64,000 nt of DNA from CAVVSD01 sp963757125 (GTDB lineage: Bacteria > Actinomycetota > Thermoleophilia > Solirubrobacterales > Solirubrobacteraceae): NCBI GenBank assembly GCA_963757125.1, contig CAVWQP010000009.1:744001-808000 (forward strand), written 5' to 3'. Made by a program: the position numbers and the translations under genes. Below the pieces are notes generated by a model. It had not been told where the DNA came from. It saw nothing but the letters and a program-made list of their open reading frames with translations, and did no database searches. Positions 42,578 through 51,400 of the stretch are shown in pieces. How positions within the stretch are numbered: the first letter of the stretch is position 1; each line of letters begins with the position of its first letter.

Positions 42578-43442
42578 ATGAACGAGACCGCGGATGAGGT
42601 CATCGCACAGCTGGCGGGCTCCGGCAGTGCGTGCGTCTGTCGCGCGCACCAATGTCCGCCGCTCGGGCTCGACGCGCGGCTGAGATCCGACGAGCGGTCG
42701 CGCGCCGGCGGCTCACCCGGCTGCACCGCGGCGTGTACGCCCTCGGCCACAGCGCGCCGCGCGAGAGGCCACGTGGCTCGCAGCGGTGCTCGCGTGCGGC
42801 GCCGGCGCCGTCCTGAGTCATACGTGCGCGGCGCGCTCTGGGCTCGGCGGACGTTGGCGGATGCCGGAGGTCACGGCGCCCGCACCACCGGCGGGCGCAC
42901 GGGCGTCATCGCGCATCAGGGCCGGATCGCACGCAGCCGATCGGGTACAGCGGATGGGCATCCCTGTGACGTCGCCGGCCCGCACGCTCGCCGACCTCGC
43001 CCACTCGCTCGATGACGAGGCCCTCGAGCGGGTCGTGCGGGAGGCGCAGTTTCGCGGTCTCTTCAGCGTGCGGGCCATCCGGGACGCGCTGACCCGCCGT
43101 CCGAGCTTCGCGCTCCGAGAGCTCCTCGACGATCTCAACCCCACGCAGTCGGAGCTCGAGGACGCGTTCCTCCGGCTGTGTCGGCGCTTCGACATCCCCA
43201 CGCCTCGGGCGCAGGTGCGCGGTGGACGCAGACGCCCGGACTTCGTCTGGGCAGAGGCGCGGTTGGTCGTCGAGGTCGACTCCTGGTCGGCCCATTCCAC
43301 CCCACACGCGTTCCAGGCCGACCGCACGCAGTCCAACGCCGTGCAGCTCGCGGGCTGGACGATCCTGCGCTTCACCTACAGGGACGTGACCCGCCGCCCG
43401 CAGCTCGTCGCCGCCCAGGTGCGCCAGGCGCTCGGGCTCTAG
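42578..43442 (+). pseudogene. decayed DUF559/AbiEi-type protein gene with several frameshifts
   Basis: Parts of one protein are readable in alternating frames: MNETADEVIAQLA ... LGLDAR, then AEIRRAVARRRLTRLHRGVYALG, then ATWLAAVLACGAGAVLSHTCAA, then GALWARRTLADAG ... GRTGVIAHQGRI, then ADRVQRMGIPVTSPARTLADLA to a good DUF559 nuclease-like end with DFVWAEARLVVEVDSW. Frame changes fall near 42680, 42765 (an AG duplication in GAGAG would explain it), 42830 and 42930. The order matches the actinobacterial family that joins an AbiEi-like HTH to a Vsr-like domain. The 3' part from 42786 is open and might still be made. Confidence 0.75.
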
Positions 43443-44188
43443 AGGAACAGGTCCTCGGCGGGGGCGCGGACGAGGCCCGCGACCGCGCCGGGGCCGTCGT
43501 CCGCCGAGACGTAGCGGTCCAGGCCCCGGACGAGGACCGCGGGCTCGCGCGAGTCCTTCGCGCGGGCCAGGTCCGCCGCGGCCGCGGCCTGGTCGGCCAC
43601 CGCGATCTGCGTCGCGCGCAGCTCGCGGCCCTCGTTGTCGACGCGGCCGGTCCAGTCGTCGAGCGGGAGCAGCCCGGCGCAGCCGATCGCCACGTCGCAC
43701 TGGCCGCGCCGCCACGCGCGGCCGAAGGAGTCGGCGATCACGACCGCCGGCGCCACGCCGCGCAGCTCGGCCAGCCGCGCCCGCAGCGCGCGCGCCGACC
43801 CATCGGGGTCGACCGGCAGCAGCACGAGCGCGTCGTCGCCGGGCGCGTTGGAGGCGTCGACGCCCGCGTTCGCGCACACGAACCCGTGGTGCGTGCGCAC
43901 GATCAGCACGCCCCGCACGGCCCGCACGACGGTCTCGGTCTCGCCGAGGACCACCTCGACCGCCCGCGCGTCCTTGCCCAGCGTCTCCGCGAGCTCGTGC
44001 GCATGCGCAGACGGCGCGACGTCCGCCAGCCGCACGATGCGCCCCTCCGCCTTCGACACGACCTTCTGCGACACGACGAGAACGTCGCCGGCGGCGAGAT
44101 CGCCAGGCGCCGCGCCCGCGAGCATCGCGCCGAGGTCGTCACCCGGGACGACCTCGGGCACGCCCTCCAGCGCGACGGCGGTGATCAC
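43439..44188 (-). CDS. cofE: coenzyme F420-0:L-glutamate ligase
   Basis: A 249-residue GTP-dependent ligase adding the glutamate tail to F420-0. VSQKVVSKAEGR, GFVCANAGVD ... N, ADSFGRAWRRGQCDVAIG and GRELRATQIAVADQ are all CofE signatures. Mycobacterial FbiB carries an extra C-terminal nitroreductase domain that reduces dehydro-F420-0; that domain is absent here. The GTG overlaps the cofC stop (GTGA), so it is the last gene of the operon. Confidence 0.94.
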   Translation of the reverse strand: MITAVALEGVPEVVPGDDLGAMLAGAAPGDLAAGDVLVVSQKVVSKAEGRIVRLADVAPSAHAHELAETLGKDARAVEVVLGETETVVRAVRGVLIVRTHHGFVCANAGVDASNAPGDDALVLLPVDPDGSARALRARLAELRGVAPAVVIADSFGRAWRRGQCDVAIGCAGLLPLDDWTGRVDNEGRELRATQIAVADQAAAAADLARAKDSREPAVLVRGLDRYVSADDGPGAVAGLVRAPAEDLFL

Positions 44189-44847
44189 TTCGCCTCGTCG
44201 TTGCGCGCGAGCCGCCGCAGCAGCCCACGCGTGTGGGCCGCGCCGCCGCGGGAACGCTCGAGCACCTCGCGCATCGCGGCCAGGTCGTCCGGCGTGTCGA
44301 CGTCGAGCACGAGCGACGGCATCTCCTCGACCCGCAGCGAGGCCCCCGCCTCCTCGGCGAGCGCCGTGTGGCGCTCGCGGCTGCCGGGGCCGAACGACGG
44401 CTCGATCGCGGTCGGCGGGTGCAGCATCAGCCCGTTCGTCCCCGTGCCGTGGCGGTCGGGGACGAGCACGACCGAGGGCGCCGGCTCGACGGACTGCAGC
44501 AGCGCGGTGAGCTGGGCAGGATCGAGTGCCGGGCAGTCGCCGGGGACGAGCAGGACCACGTCCGCGCCCTCCACGGCGTCGAGCCCGAGCTGCGCAGCGG
44601 GGGACTGGCCTGCCTCGCGCGTGTCGGAGACGACCCGCGCGCCGTAGCCCAGCGCGAGCGCCTCGGCGACCGGCTCGGCGGTCACGACCACGACCTCGTC
44701 GAGTCCCTCGGTCCGCCGCAGCGCCACGAGGACGTCGGTGAGCATCGCCTCGGCGAGCGCGCGCCTGGTCCCGGGCGCGAGCCCGGTGCTCAGGCGCTGC
44801 TTGGCGTCGGCGAATCGCTTCACCGGCAGGACGGCAACCGCGCGCAC
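44185..44847 (-). CDS. cofC: phospholactate/PEP guanylyltransferase
   Basis: A 220-residue nucleotidyltransferase (CofC/FbiD) activating 2-phospholactate or phosphoenolpyruvate with GTP for F420 assembly. VLPVKRFADAKQRLS is the N-terminal nucleotide-binding motif, VPGDCPALDP the metal-binding one and DRHGTGTNGLML the substrate one. In actinobacteria PEP is the known substrate, giving dehydro-F420-0; which one is used here cannot be read from sequence. It lies 4 bases after cofD. Confidence 0.93.
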   Translation of the reverse strand: MRAVAVLPVKRFADAKQRLSTGLAPGTRRALAEAMLTDVLVALRRTEGLDEVVVVTAEPVAEALALGYGARVVSDTREAGQSPAAQLGLDAVEGADVVLLVPGDCPALDPAQLTALLQSVEPAPSVVLVPDRHGTGTNGLMLHPPTAIEPSFGPGSRERHTALAEEAGASLRVEEMPSLVLDVDTPDDLAAMREVLERSRGGAAHTRGLLRRLARNDEAK

Positions 44848-44851
44848 GTGC

Positions 44852-45760
44852 CTAGCTTGCCAGGGCCTCGGCGAATGTCAGCGCGGCGCCCGCGACGCGC
44901 CTGCGCCCCTCGGCGTCGGCCATGAGCGTGTCCGTGCGCAGCACCGGCAGCGGGCCCGCGCGTCGCTCGTCGCAGACCATGCCGTCCAGCACGTCGCCGA
45001 GCAGCTCCGCGACGCCGGCCGCCGTGGCCGGCTGCCCGGTCCACGCGATGAAGTCGGCCGTCGGACCCTTGAGCACCACGCCGTCCACGAGCGGCGACAC
45101 GGCCACGACCGGTGCGTCGGTCTCGCGGAGCGCGTCGCGGATGCCGGGCACGGCCAGGATCGGGCCGATCGAGATGACCGGGTTCGACGGTCCCACCACG
45201 ACGGCCCGCGCGGACGCGATCGCCTCGAGCACCTCCGGCGACGCCTTCGCGGCCTCGGCGCCGCGCAGCTCCACGCCGTCGACGGGGCCCTTCGCGCGCT
45301 GGAGGATCATGAACTCCTGGAACGGCGCCCAGTCCCCGTGCGCGAGCACCCAGGTGCGGACGGGGTCGTCGGACATCGGCAGCACGCGTGCGCCGAGCCC
45401 GAGCGAGCGCGTGAGCTCGCCGAGCGTCTCCGTGAGCCGCGTGCCGCCAGCGAGGAGCTCGGCCCGCCGCAGGCCGACGGCGAGATCGCGGTCGCCGAGG
45501 TTGAACCACACGTCGACGCCGAGCTCGCGCATGCCGTCCATGACGTTGAACGTGTCGTCGCGCAGGCCCCAGCCGCGCTCGTCGATGCGGTCGGCGAGCC
45601 AGAACGCGCACAGGTCCGGGTCGGGGGAGACGTACGCGCCGTAGATCTCGACGTCGTCGCCCGTGTTCGCGACGACCACGAGCTCGTCTCCGACCAGGTC
45701 CAGCATGCCGCGCGCGAGCTTGGCACCACCGGTGCCGCCCGCCAGGACGACGACCGTCAC
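44852..45760 (-). CDS. cofD: 2-phospho-L-lactate transferase (CofD/FbiA)
   Basis: A 302-residue enzyme joining the activated lactyl or enolpyruvyl phosphate to F0. The N-terminal VVLAGGTGGAKLARGM, VVANTGDD, FNLGDRDLA and VVGPSNPVISIGPIL motifs are diagnostic. GTG at 45760, overlapping the STAS stop as GTGA. The open frame upstream to 45805 is not part of it, because the family begins at VTVVVLAGG. Confidence 0.95.
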   Translation of the reverse strand: MTVVVLAGGTGGAKLARGMLDLVGDELVVVANTGDDVEIYGAYVSPDPDLCAFWLADRIDERGWGLRDDTFNVMDGMRELGVDVWFNLGDRDLAVGLRRAELLAGGTRLTETLGELTRSLGLGARVLPMSDDPVRTWVLAHGDWAPFQEFMILQRAKGPVDGVELRGAEAAKASPEVLEAIASARAVVVGPSNPVISIGPILAVPGIRDALRETDAPVVAVSPLVDGVVLKGPTADFIAWTGQPATAAGVAELLGDVLDGMVCDERRAGPLPVLRTDTLMADAEGRRRVAGAALTFAEALAS

Positions 45761-46104
45761 GTAGCGGTTGCCTGGTCCACGGCCTCGTCGGCCGTCGACG
45801 CCCACGCGAACAGCCCCTCCACGCCGGTGACGGCGAACAGCCGCTGCGTCGTCGACGACCCGCGCACGAGGATGAACGGCGGGCCCTCCTCCGTGCGGCG
45901 GCGACGCTCGCTGATGAGCGTGGCGAGCCCCGTGGAGTCGATGAAGTCCAGCCCTCCGAGCACGAGCACGATCGGTCCGTCGCCGAAGGCGTCGGCCAGC
46001 TGTGGCGCGGTCGCGAGGTCGAGCTCGCCCTCCGGAGTCAGGACGCGGACGCCGTTGCGCTGCTCGGTCGCGAGGCGGAAGGCGGGCGGGCCAGCTGCGC
46101 TCAT
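45757..46104 (-). CDS. STAS-domain anti-sigma-factor antagonist
   Basis: A 115-residue single STAS domain of the SpoIIAA/RsbV kind. Ser57 in FIDSTGLATL is the phosphorylation site. When unphosphorylated it should bind an anti-sigma kinase and free a sigma factor; the SigB/F-type factor at 29207 is a possible final target. It heads the cofD-cofC-cofE operon with a GTGA overlap, an unusual partner for F420 genes. A TACATT -10 eight bases before the ATG supports the start. Confidence 0.9.
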   Translation of the reverse strand: MSAAGPPAFRLATEQRNGVRVLTPEGELDLATAPQLADAFGDGPIVLVLGGLDFIDSTGLATLISERRRRTEEGPPFILVRGSSTTQRLFAVTGVEGLFAWASTADEAVDQATAT

Positions 46105-46112
46105 GGACGGGG

Positions 46113-46118
46113 AATGTA
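46113..46118 (-). promoter_or_regulatory. -10 box, leaderless start of STAS-cofDCE operon
   Basis: Minus-strand TACATT, 8 bases, then ATG at 46104. Confidence 0.5.
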
Positions 46119-46126
46119 CCGACGCT

Positions 46127-47524
46127 TCACGCGGCGCGGTAACGCTCCATCGCGACCCGCCGTTCTGCGGCGTGGTCAACGATCGGACCCGGGTAGTCCT
46201 GGCCGATGATGCACTGGGCTTCCTCCTGTTCGTCCGCTGACATCGTCCACGGCTCACCGAGCCTGGAGTCGGGGACGTCGGAGAGCTCCGGGATCCAGCG
46301 CCGGACGTAGCGACCGTCCGGGTCGAAGCGCTCCTGCTGGCGGGTCGGGTTGAAGAGTCGCTGGAAATACGGGGCGGGGTCCGTGCCGGTGGAAGCGACC
46401 CACTGCCAGCCTCCGTTGTTGGAGCCGACGTCCCCGTCGAGCAGGTGCTCCATGAAGTGCGCCTCGCCGAGCCGCCAGTCGAGATGCAGGTCCTTCACGA
46501 GGAACGAGGCGACGATCATCCGCGCCCGGTTGTGCATCCAGCCCATGACGCGCAGCTGGCGCATGGCGGCGTCCACGACGGGATAGCCGGTCTCGCCCGC
46601 CTTCCAGGCCGCGAGCGCCTCCGGGTCGTCGTCCCACTCCAGCGTGCCCCGGTAGCGCTCCTGGAACTCCGTCCGGGCCGCCTCCGGGTGGTGCAGCAGG
46701 ACCGCGCCGTAGAAGTCTCGCCAGGCGAGCTCGGAGCGGTACACGTCGGCCCCGCTGCCGCCGGCGGCGCGGACGCGCTCCTCGAGCCACAGGGGCGACA
46801 GCGTCCCGAACCGCAGGTGCACCGACAGGCGCGAGGTGTCGTCGGCGAGCGTGTCGCGTGACGTCCCGTAGCCGCGGACCTCCGAGCGCACCCAGCGCTT
46901 CGCCGCCCTCTGGGCCTCCGCCTCCGAGGCCGGCGGGCGGTCGAGGAGGTCGGGCGCGTCGTCGAACCCGAGCGTCGCCAGCGACGGCATCCGCCCGACC
47001 TTGGCGCCGGACGGCAGCTCGATCGCCCCGGGCGCCCGGACCACCGGCCGGCGCTCCTGCCGGGTCCACGTCCGCAGGAACGGGCTGAAGACCGTGTACG
47101 GCCTGCCGTCCTTCGTGAGCACGCGGCTCAGGTCCGCGATGTAGACCCCGGGATGCCGCACGAGCGGCACGTCGCCGAGCGCCTCCTCCACCCGATCGTC
47201 GCGCGCGCGTGCGAAGCCGGTGGTCTCCTCGCTGCAGTGGACGGCGTCGGCGCCGACCTCCCGCACCACCTCGGGCAGCACCTTCTCCGGCGCGCCGCTG
47301 CGCACCGCCAGGCGGCCGCCGCGGGCGCGCAGCTCCTCGTCGAGCGCGCGCAGCGCGTCGAGCATCCACGCGGTGCGCCCGGCGGAGCGGAACCGGCCTC
47401 CGAGGAGCACGGGGTCGAACACGAACAGCGGCAGCACGCGATCGTGCTCGCGGGCGGCCTCGGCCAGCGCGGGCAGATCGTGGACGCGGAGGTCCCGGCG
47501 GTACCAGACGACTGCTGTGCTCAT
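46127..47524 (-). CDS. phr: deoxyribodipyrimidine photolyase
   Basis: A 465-residue class I CPD photolyase repairing cyclobutane pyrimidine dimers with blue light. The antenna-binding N-terminal domain starts AVVWYRRDLRVHDLPAL. The FAD domain contains SELAWRDFY, MGWMHNRARMI, the DLHLDWR segment and DGDVGSNNGGWQW with the N-x3-W motifs. Some class I photolyases carry F0 (8-HDF) as antenna; the nearby fbiC makes F0. Whether this protein binds F0 or folate is not decided by what I can see. Confidence 0.94.
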   Translation of the reverse strand: MSTAVVWYRRDLRVHDLPALAEAAREHDRVLPLFVFDPVLLGGRFRSAGRTAWMLDALRALDEELRARGGRLAVRSGAPEKVLPEVVREVGADAVHCSEETTGFARARDDRVEEALGDVPLVRHPGVYIADLSRVLTKDGRPYTVFSPFLRTWTRQERRPVVRAPGAIELPSGAKVGRMPSLATLGFDDAPDLLDRPPASEAEAQRAAKRWVRSEVRGYGTSRDTLADDTSRLSVHLRFGTLSPLWLEERVRAAGGSGADVYRSELAWRDFYGAVLLHHPEAARTEFQERYRGTLEWDDDPEALAAWKAGETGYPVVDAAMRQLRVMGWMHNRARMIVASFLVKDLHLDWRLGEAHFMEHLLDGDVGSNNGGWQWVASTGTDPAPYFQRLFNPTRQQERFDPDGRYVRRWIPELSDVPDSRLGEPWTMSADEQEEAQCIIGQDYPGPIVDHAAERRVAMERYRAA

Positions 47525-47552
47525 CGGAGATGCCTACGGGTAGGCGGCTGCC

Positions 47553-47558
47553 TAGGAT
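47553..47558 (+). promoter_or_regulatory. -10 box, leaderless start of gene at 47566
   Basis: TAGGAT, 7 bases, then GTG at 47566. It overlaps an in-frame ATG at 47557, which is therefore unlikely to be the start. Confidence 0.5.
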
Positions 47559-47565
47559 GAACGAC

Positions 47566-49536
47566 GTGACGACGGACACGGGCGGACGCCTGCTCTGGGA
47601 GCCCACCGCCGAGGCGATCGAGCGCACGACGATGACCGCGTATGCGCGCTGGCTGCAGAAGGAGCGCGGCCTGCGCTTCGACGGCTACCACGACCTCTGG
47701 CAGTGGTCGGTCGACGACATCGAGGCGTTCTGGGCCTCGATCTGGGACTTCTTCGAGGTCAAGGCGGAGCGCCCGTACAAGCGGGTCCTCGGACGGCGCG
47801 AGATGCCGGGGGCCGAGTGGTTCCCGGGCGCGCGGCTGTCCTACGCCGAGCACATCTTCCGCGACCGCGACGACGCGGCCGTCGCGATGATCCACGAGTC
47901 CGAGGCGCGCGACCGCGGCGAGGTCACCTGGGGCGAGCTGCGCGAGCAGGTCGCGGGCATCGCGGCCGGCCTGCGCGAGCTGGGCGTGGAGCCGGGCGAC
48001 CGCGTCGTCGGCTACCTGCCCAACATCCCCGAGACGATCGCGATCTTCCTGGCCTGCGCGAGCATCGGCGCGACCTGGTCGTGCTGCTCGCCGGACTTCG
48101 GCATCCGCTCCGTCGTCGACCGCTTCGCGCAGATCGAGCCGAAGGTGCTCTTCGCGGCCGACGGCTACCGCTACGGCGGCAAGGACTTCGACCGTCACGA
48201 GGCGATCGCGCAGCTGCAGGGCGAGCTGCCGACCCTGAAGCACACGGTCGTCGTGCCCTACCTCGACCCGGACGCGACGACCGGCGACCTCGAGCGCGCC
48301 TCGATGCTGCCGGAGATGCAGCGCGAGGGCGAGCTGACGTTCGCCCAGCTGCCGTTCGCCCATCCGCTCTGGGTCCTCTACTCGTCGGGGACGACCGGGC
48401 TGCCCAAGGCGATCGTCCACGGGCAGGGCGGCGTGCTCCTCGAGCACCTGAAGGTCCTCGGGCTGCAGGCCGACCTCCAGGCGGACGACCGGTTCTTCTG
48501 GTTCACCACCACCGGCTGGATGATGTGGAACTTCCTCGTCGGCGGCCTGCTGACCGACGCGACGATCCTGCTCTACGACGGCAACCCGGCGACCCCGAGC
48601 CTCGACCGCCTGTGGGACTTCGCGTCGGACACCGGCATGACGTGCTTCGGCACGAGCGCCGCGTACATCTCCGCGTGCATGAAGTCCGAGGTGCGGCCCG
48701 CCGAGGGCCGCGACCTCAGCCGGCTGCGCTCCGTCGGCTCCACGGGCTCTCCGCTCTCGCCCGACGGATTCCGTTGGGTGTACGAGCACGTGGGCAAGGA
48801 CACCTGGCTGTTCTCCACGAGCGGCGGCACGGACGTCGTGAGCGCCTTCGTCGGCGGCGTGCCGACGCTGCCCGTCTACGAGGGCGAGCTGCAGGGCCGG
48901 GCCCTCGGCGCGGCGATCGAGGCGTGGGACGAGGACGGCCGGTCGGTCGTCGGCGAGGTCGGCGAGCTCGTCCTCACCGAGCCGCTGCCGTCGATGCCGG
49001 TGTTCTTCTGGGGCGACCCCGACGGCGAGCGCTACCGCGAGTCCTACTTCTCGCTGTTCCCGGGCATCTGGCGCCACGGCGACTGGATCGAGATCACGTC
49101 GCGCGGCACGGCGATCATCTCCGGCAGGTCGGATTCGACGATCAACCGCGGCGGCATCCGGATGGGGACGGCGGAGATCTACAGCGCCGTCCTCGCGCTG
49201 GACGAGATCCGCGACGCGCTCGTCGTCGACATCCCGCAGGAGGGCGAGGAGTCCTGGCTGCCGCTGTTCGTCGTGCTCGAGGACGGCGCGGAGCTGGACG
49301 ACGACCTCGTCAAGGCGATCCGCAAGCGCGTCCGCGAGGACTGCTCGCCGCGGCACGTCCCCAGCGAGGTCATCGCGATCGACGCCGTCCCGCGGACGTT
49401 GTCGGGCAAGGCGCTGGAGGTCCCGGTCAAGCGCATCCTCATGGGCACCGCGCCCGAGAAGGCTGCCAGCCGGGACTCGCTCGCGAACCCCGAGGCGCTC
49501 GACTGGTTCGCGGAGCTGGCGAAGAGCCGCGGGTGA
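47566..49536 (+). CDS. acetoacetate-CoA ligase
   Basis: A 656-residue adenylate-forming enzyme activating acetoacetate with ATP and CoA. The ACS-type N-terminus (ERTTMTAYARWLQ), the P-loop VLYSSGTTGLPKAIVHG, TTGWMMWNFLVGGL, WRHGDWIEIT and the C-terminal catalytic lysine in RTLSGKALEVPVKRIL are present. Length and the EVPVKRIL ending fit AacS rather than acetyl-CoA synthetase. GTG 47566 is preferred for its leaderless -10. A GTGA overlap couples it to the inositol-phosphatase-like gene. Confidence 0.92.
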   Translation: MTTDTGGRLLWEPTAEAIERTTMTAYARWLQKERGLRFDGYHDLWQWSVDDIEAFWASIWDFFEVKAERPYKRVLGRREMPGAEWFPGARLSYAEHIFRDRDDAAVAMIHESEARDRGEVTWGELREQVAGIAAGLRELGVEPGDRVVGYLPNIPETIAIFLACASIGATWSCCSPDFGIRSVVDRFAQIEPKVLFAADGYRYGGKDFDRHEAIAQLQGELPTLKHTVVVPYLDPDATTGDLERASMLPEMQREGELTFAQLPFAHPLWVLYSSGTTGLPKAIVHGQGGVLLEHLKVLGLQADLQADDRFFWFTTTGWMMWNFLVGGLLTDATILLYDGNPATPSLDRLWDFASDTGMTCFGTSAAYISACMKSEVRPAEGRDLSRLRSVGSTGSPLSPDGFRWVYEHVGKDTWLFSTSGGTDVVSAFVGGVPTLPVYEGELQGRALGAAIEAWDEDGRSVVGEVGELVLTEPLPSMPVFFWGDPDGERYRESYFSLFPGIWRHGDWIEITSRGTAIISGRSDSTINRGGIRMGTAEIYSAVLALDEIRDALVVDIPQEGEESWLPLFVVLEDGAELDDDLVKAIRKRVREDCSPRHVPSEVIAIDAVPRTLSGKALEVPVKRILMGTAPEKAASRDSLANPEALDWFAELAKSRG

Positions 49537-50303
49537 GTCTCCTCGCCGTGGCGGAGGAGGCCGCGATCGCGGCGGGCGGGCTGCTGCGTGAGCGCTTCGA
49601 GGCGGGCGCCGAGCGCGCGCTGCGGGCGAAGTCGACGCCGACCGACTTCGTGTCCGAGGCCGATCTCGCCGCGGAGGCCGCGATCCGCGAGGTCCTCGCC
49701 ACGCAGCGCCCGGACGACGCCGTCCTGGGCGAGGAGGGCGGCCGGCAGGGCGCCGAGGACGCGCTGCTCTGGGTGGTCGACCCGCTCGACGGCACGCTGA
49801 ACTTCCTTCATGGCATCCCGGCGTGGTGCGTGAGCGTCGCCGTGCGCGACGCCGACGGCCCGCTGGCGGGGGTGATCCTCGATCCGCTGCGCGGTGAGCT
49901 GTTCGCCGCGTCCCGGGACGGGGAGGCGCGCCTGGGCGAGGCCGTACTCGGCGGCTCGGCGTGCACCGAGCTCGCGCAGGCGATCGTCGGGACGGGCTTC
50001 GCGTACGAGGCGCAGGTGCGCGCCGGTCAGGGCGAGGCGGTCGCGCGGCTGCTGCCGAGGATCGCGAACCTCCGCCGCACAGGCGCGTGCGCGCTGGACC
50101 TCGCGTGGACGGCGGCGGGGCGCCTGGACGCGTTCTACGAGCGCGCGGTCCAGGAGTGGGACGTCGCGGCGGGCGAGCTCATCTGCGCGCGGGCCGGGCT
50201 CGTGGTCGAGCGCATGCCGGCCGTCGACGGGATGCCCGCGGGGATCCTCGCCGCGCCGCCGGCGTTCGCGGACGACCTGCGGTCTATCGTGGCAGCCGCC
50301 TGA
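49533..50303 (+). CDS. inositol monophosphatase-family phosphatase
   Basis: A 256-residue Mg-dependent phosphatase. GEEGG and DPLDGTLNFLHGIP give the first metal site and EWDVAAGELI the last aspartate. Members hydrolyse inositol phosphate, fructose bisphosphate, histidinol phosphate or PAP; the substrate here is unknown. Start is the GTG overlapping the acetoacetate-CoA ligase stop. Its end overlaps the convergent SDR gene by 20 bases. Confidence 0.9.
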   Translation: MSLLAVAEEAAIAAGGLLRERFEAGAERALRAKSTPTDFVSEADLAAEAAIREVLATQRPDDAVLGEEGGRQGAEDALLWVVDPLDGTLNFLHGIPAWCVSVAVRDADGPLAGVILDPLRGELFAASRDGEARLGEAVLGGSACTELAQAIVGTGFAYEAQVRAGQGEAVARLLPRIANLRRTGACALDLAWTAAGRLDAFYERAVQEWDVAAGELICARAGLVVERMPAVDGMPAGILAAPPAFADDLRSIVAAA

Positions 50304-50994
50304 CCACCGCGCCCGGCAGCAGCCTCACCACGAGGGCGAGCGCCCGCATCGAGCGCGGCACGTACACGACGGCGCGCCCCCGACGCAGCGCGTCGACGGT
50401 CGCCTCGGCGACCTGGGCCGGCGTCGTCGACAGCGGTGGCGCCTTGCGACCGGCCGTCATCTGCGTCGGGACGAAGCCGGGGCGGACGACGAGCACGCGG
50501 ACGCCCGTCGCGTCGGCGATGCCGCGGGCCAGGAAGTCCGCCGCCGCCTTGCCCGCGGCGTAGACGTAGTTCGCCGGCCGCGGGCGCTCGGCGGCGACCG
50601 AGGACAGCAGCACGATCGACCCCGAGCCCTGCCGCTCGAACCGTGCGGCGAGGCGCAGGAGCGCCGACCCGGCGCCGAGGGCGTTCGTGCGCAGGAGGGC
50701 GACGGAGGCGTCCGGGTCCTTCGCGCCCGGCCACTCGTCCCCGAGCGCGCCGAACGCGACGACCGCGACGTCGACGCCGCCGCCGGCCGCGGCCCACGCG
50801 GCGTCCAGCGCTGCCTCGTGCTCGTCGGTCGCGTCGGCGTCGAACGCGACCGCCTCGACCCGCGCGCGGGCGACGGCGGTCCCCGCGAAGCGCTCCGGCG
50901 AGCGGCCCGCCAGCACGGCGACGTCCGGATCGAGCGCCCGCGCGATCTCCACCCCGAGCTCGGAGGCGCCCCCGAGCACGAGGACGGACGTCAT
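50284..50994 (-). CDS. SDR oxidoreductase resembling DprE2
   Basis: A 236-residue short-chain dehydrogenase with LGGASELG at the cofactor site and YAAGK as Tyr-x3-Lys. It resembles decaprenylphosphoryl-2-ketoribose reductase (DprE2) through DVAVVAFGALGDEW, SSVAAERPRPANYVYAAGK, VRPGFVPTQM and the basic hydrophobic end VVRLLPGAVVRRLP. DprE2 finishes the arabinose donor for cell walls. The oxidase partner DprE1 is not in the window, so another lipid-linked sugar or different substrate is possible. It overlaps the PPOX gene as ATGA. Confidence 0.82.
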   Translation of the reverse strand: MTSVLVLGGASELGVEIARALDPDVAVLAGRSPERFAGTAVARARVEAVAFDADATDEHEAALDAAWAAAGGGVDVAVVAFGALGDEWPGAKDPDASVALLRTNALGAGSALLRLAARFERQGSGSIVLLSSVAAERPRPANYVYAAGKAAADFLARGIADATGVRVLVVRPGFVPTQMTAGRKAPPLSTTPAQVAEATVDALRRGRAVVYVPRSMRALALVVRLLPGAVVRRLPR

Positions 50995-51377
50995 CCGCCG
51001 TGCACGTTCACGTGCTCGGCCTCGACGTAGTACTTCACGCGGACCTCGCCGGGGAACCCGCCGTTGTAGTCGTAGCCGTGGTACTTGTGGCTGAGCTGGT
51101 TGATGTGGTCGTGCGCGCCCTCGAGCTGCGTCTCGGTCACGCGCCCGCGGATCTGGGCGTACGTGTAGGGATCCTCCGAGCCGGCGACGAGGATCGTCAC
51201 GCGCGGGTCGCGTTCGATGATCTTCGGCCACACGCGGCCCTGCGACGTGTTGAGCGTGATGCGGTCGCCCTCGATGTCGATCCAGGTGTAGACGGAGAAG
51301 ACGCTGCCGTCCTTGCGACCCATCGAGACCGTCGCGAAGTTCTTGCCCGCCAGCAGGGCGCGTGCTCGCTCGTCCAT
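50991..51377 (-). CDS. PPOX/FDOR-type flavin- or F420-dependent small oxidoreductase
   Basis: A 128-residue split-beta-barrel protein of the pyridoxamine-oxidase-like superfamily. FATVSMGRKDGSVFSVYTWIDIEGDRITLNTSQGR is the usual cofactor-binding core. The RVWPKIIERDPRVTI segment fits the TIGR03618-like F420-binding group abundant in actinobacteria. F420 genes elsewhere in the window make F420 use likely, but this is inference. GAGGAGAG precedes the ATG. Confidence 0.82.
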   Translation of the reverse strand: MDERARALLAGKNFATVSMGRKDGSVFSVYTWIDIEGDRITLNTSQGRVWPKIIERDPRVTILVAGSEDPYTYAQIRGRVTETQLEGAHDHINQLSHKYHGYDYNGGFPGEVRVKYYVEAEHVNVHGG

Positions 51378-51400
51378 CCGCTCTCCTCGTCGTGAAGGGA

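Noticed and set aside
42836..43438. Minus-strand frames opposite the decayed DUF559/AbiEi gene
   Set aside because: They carry no motif and are antisense to the readable C-terminal nuclease-like domain.
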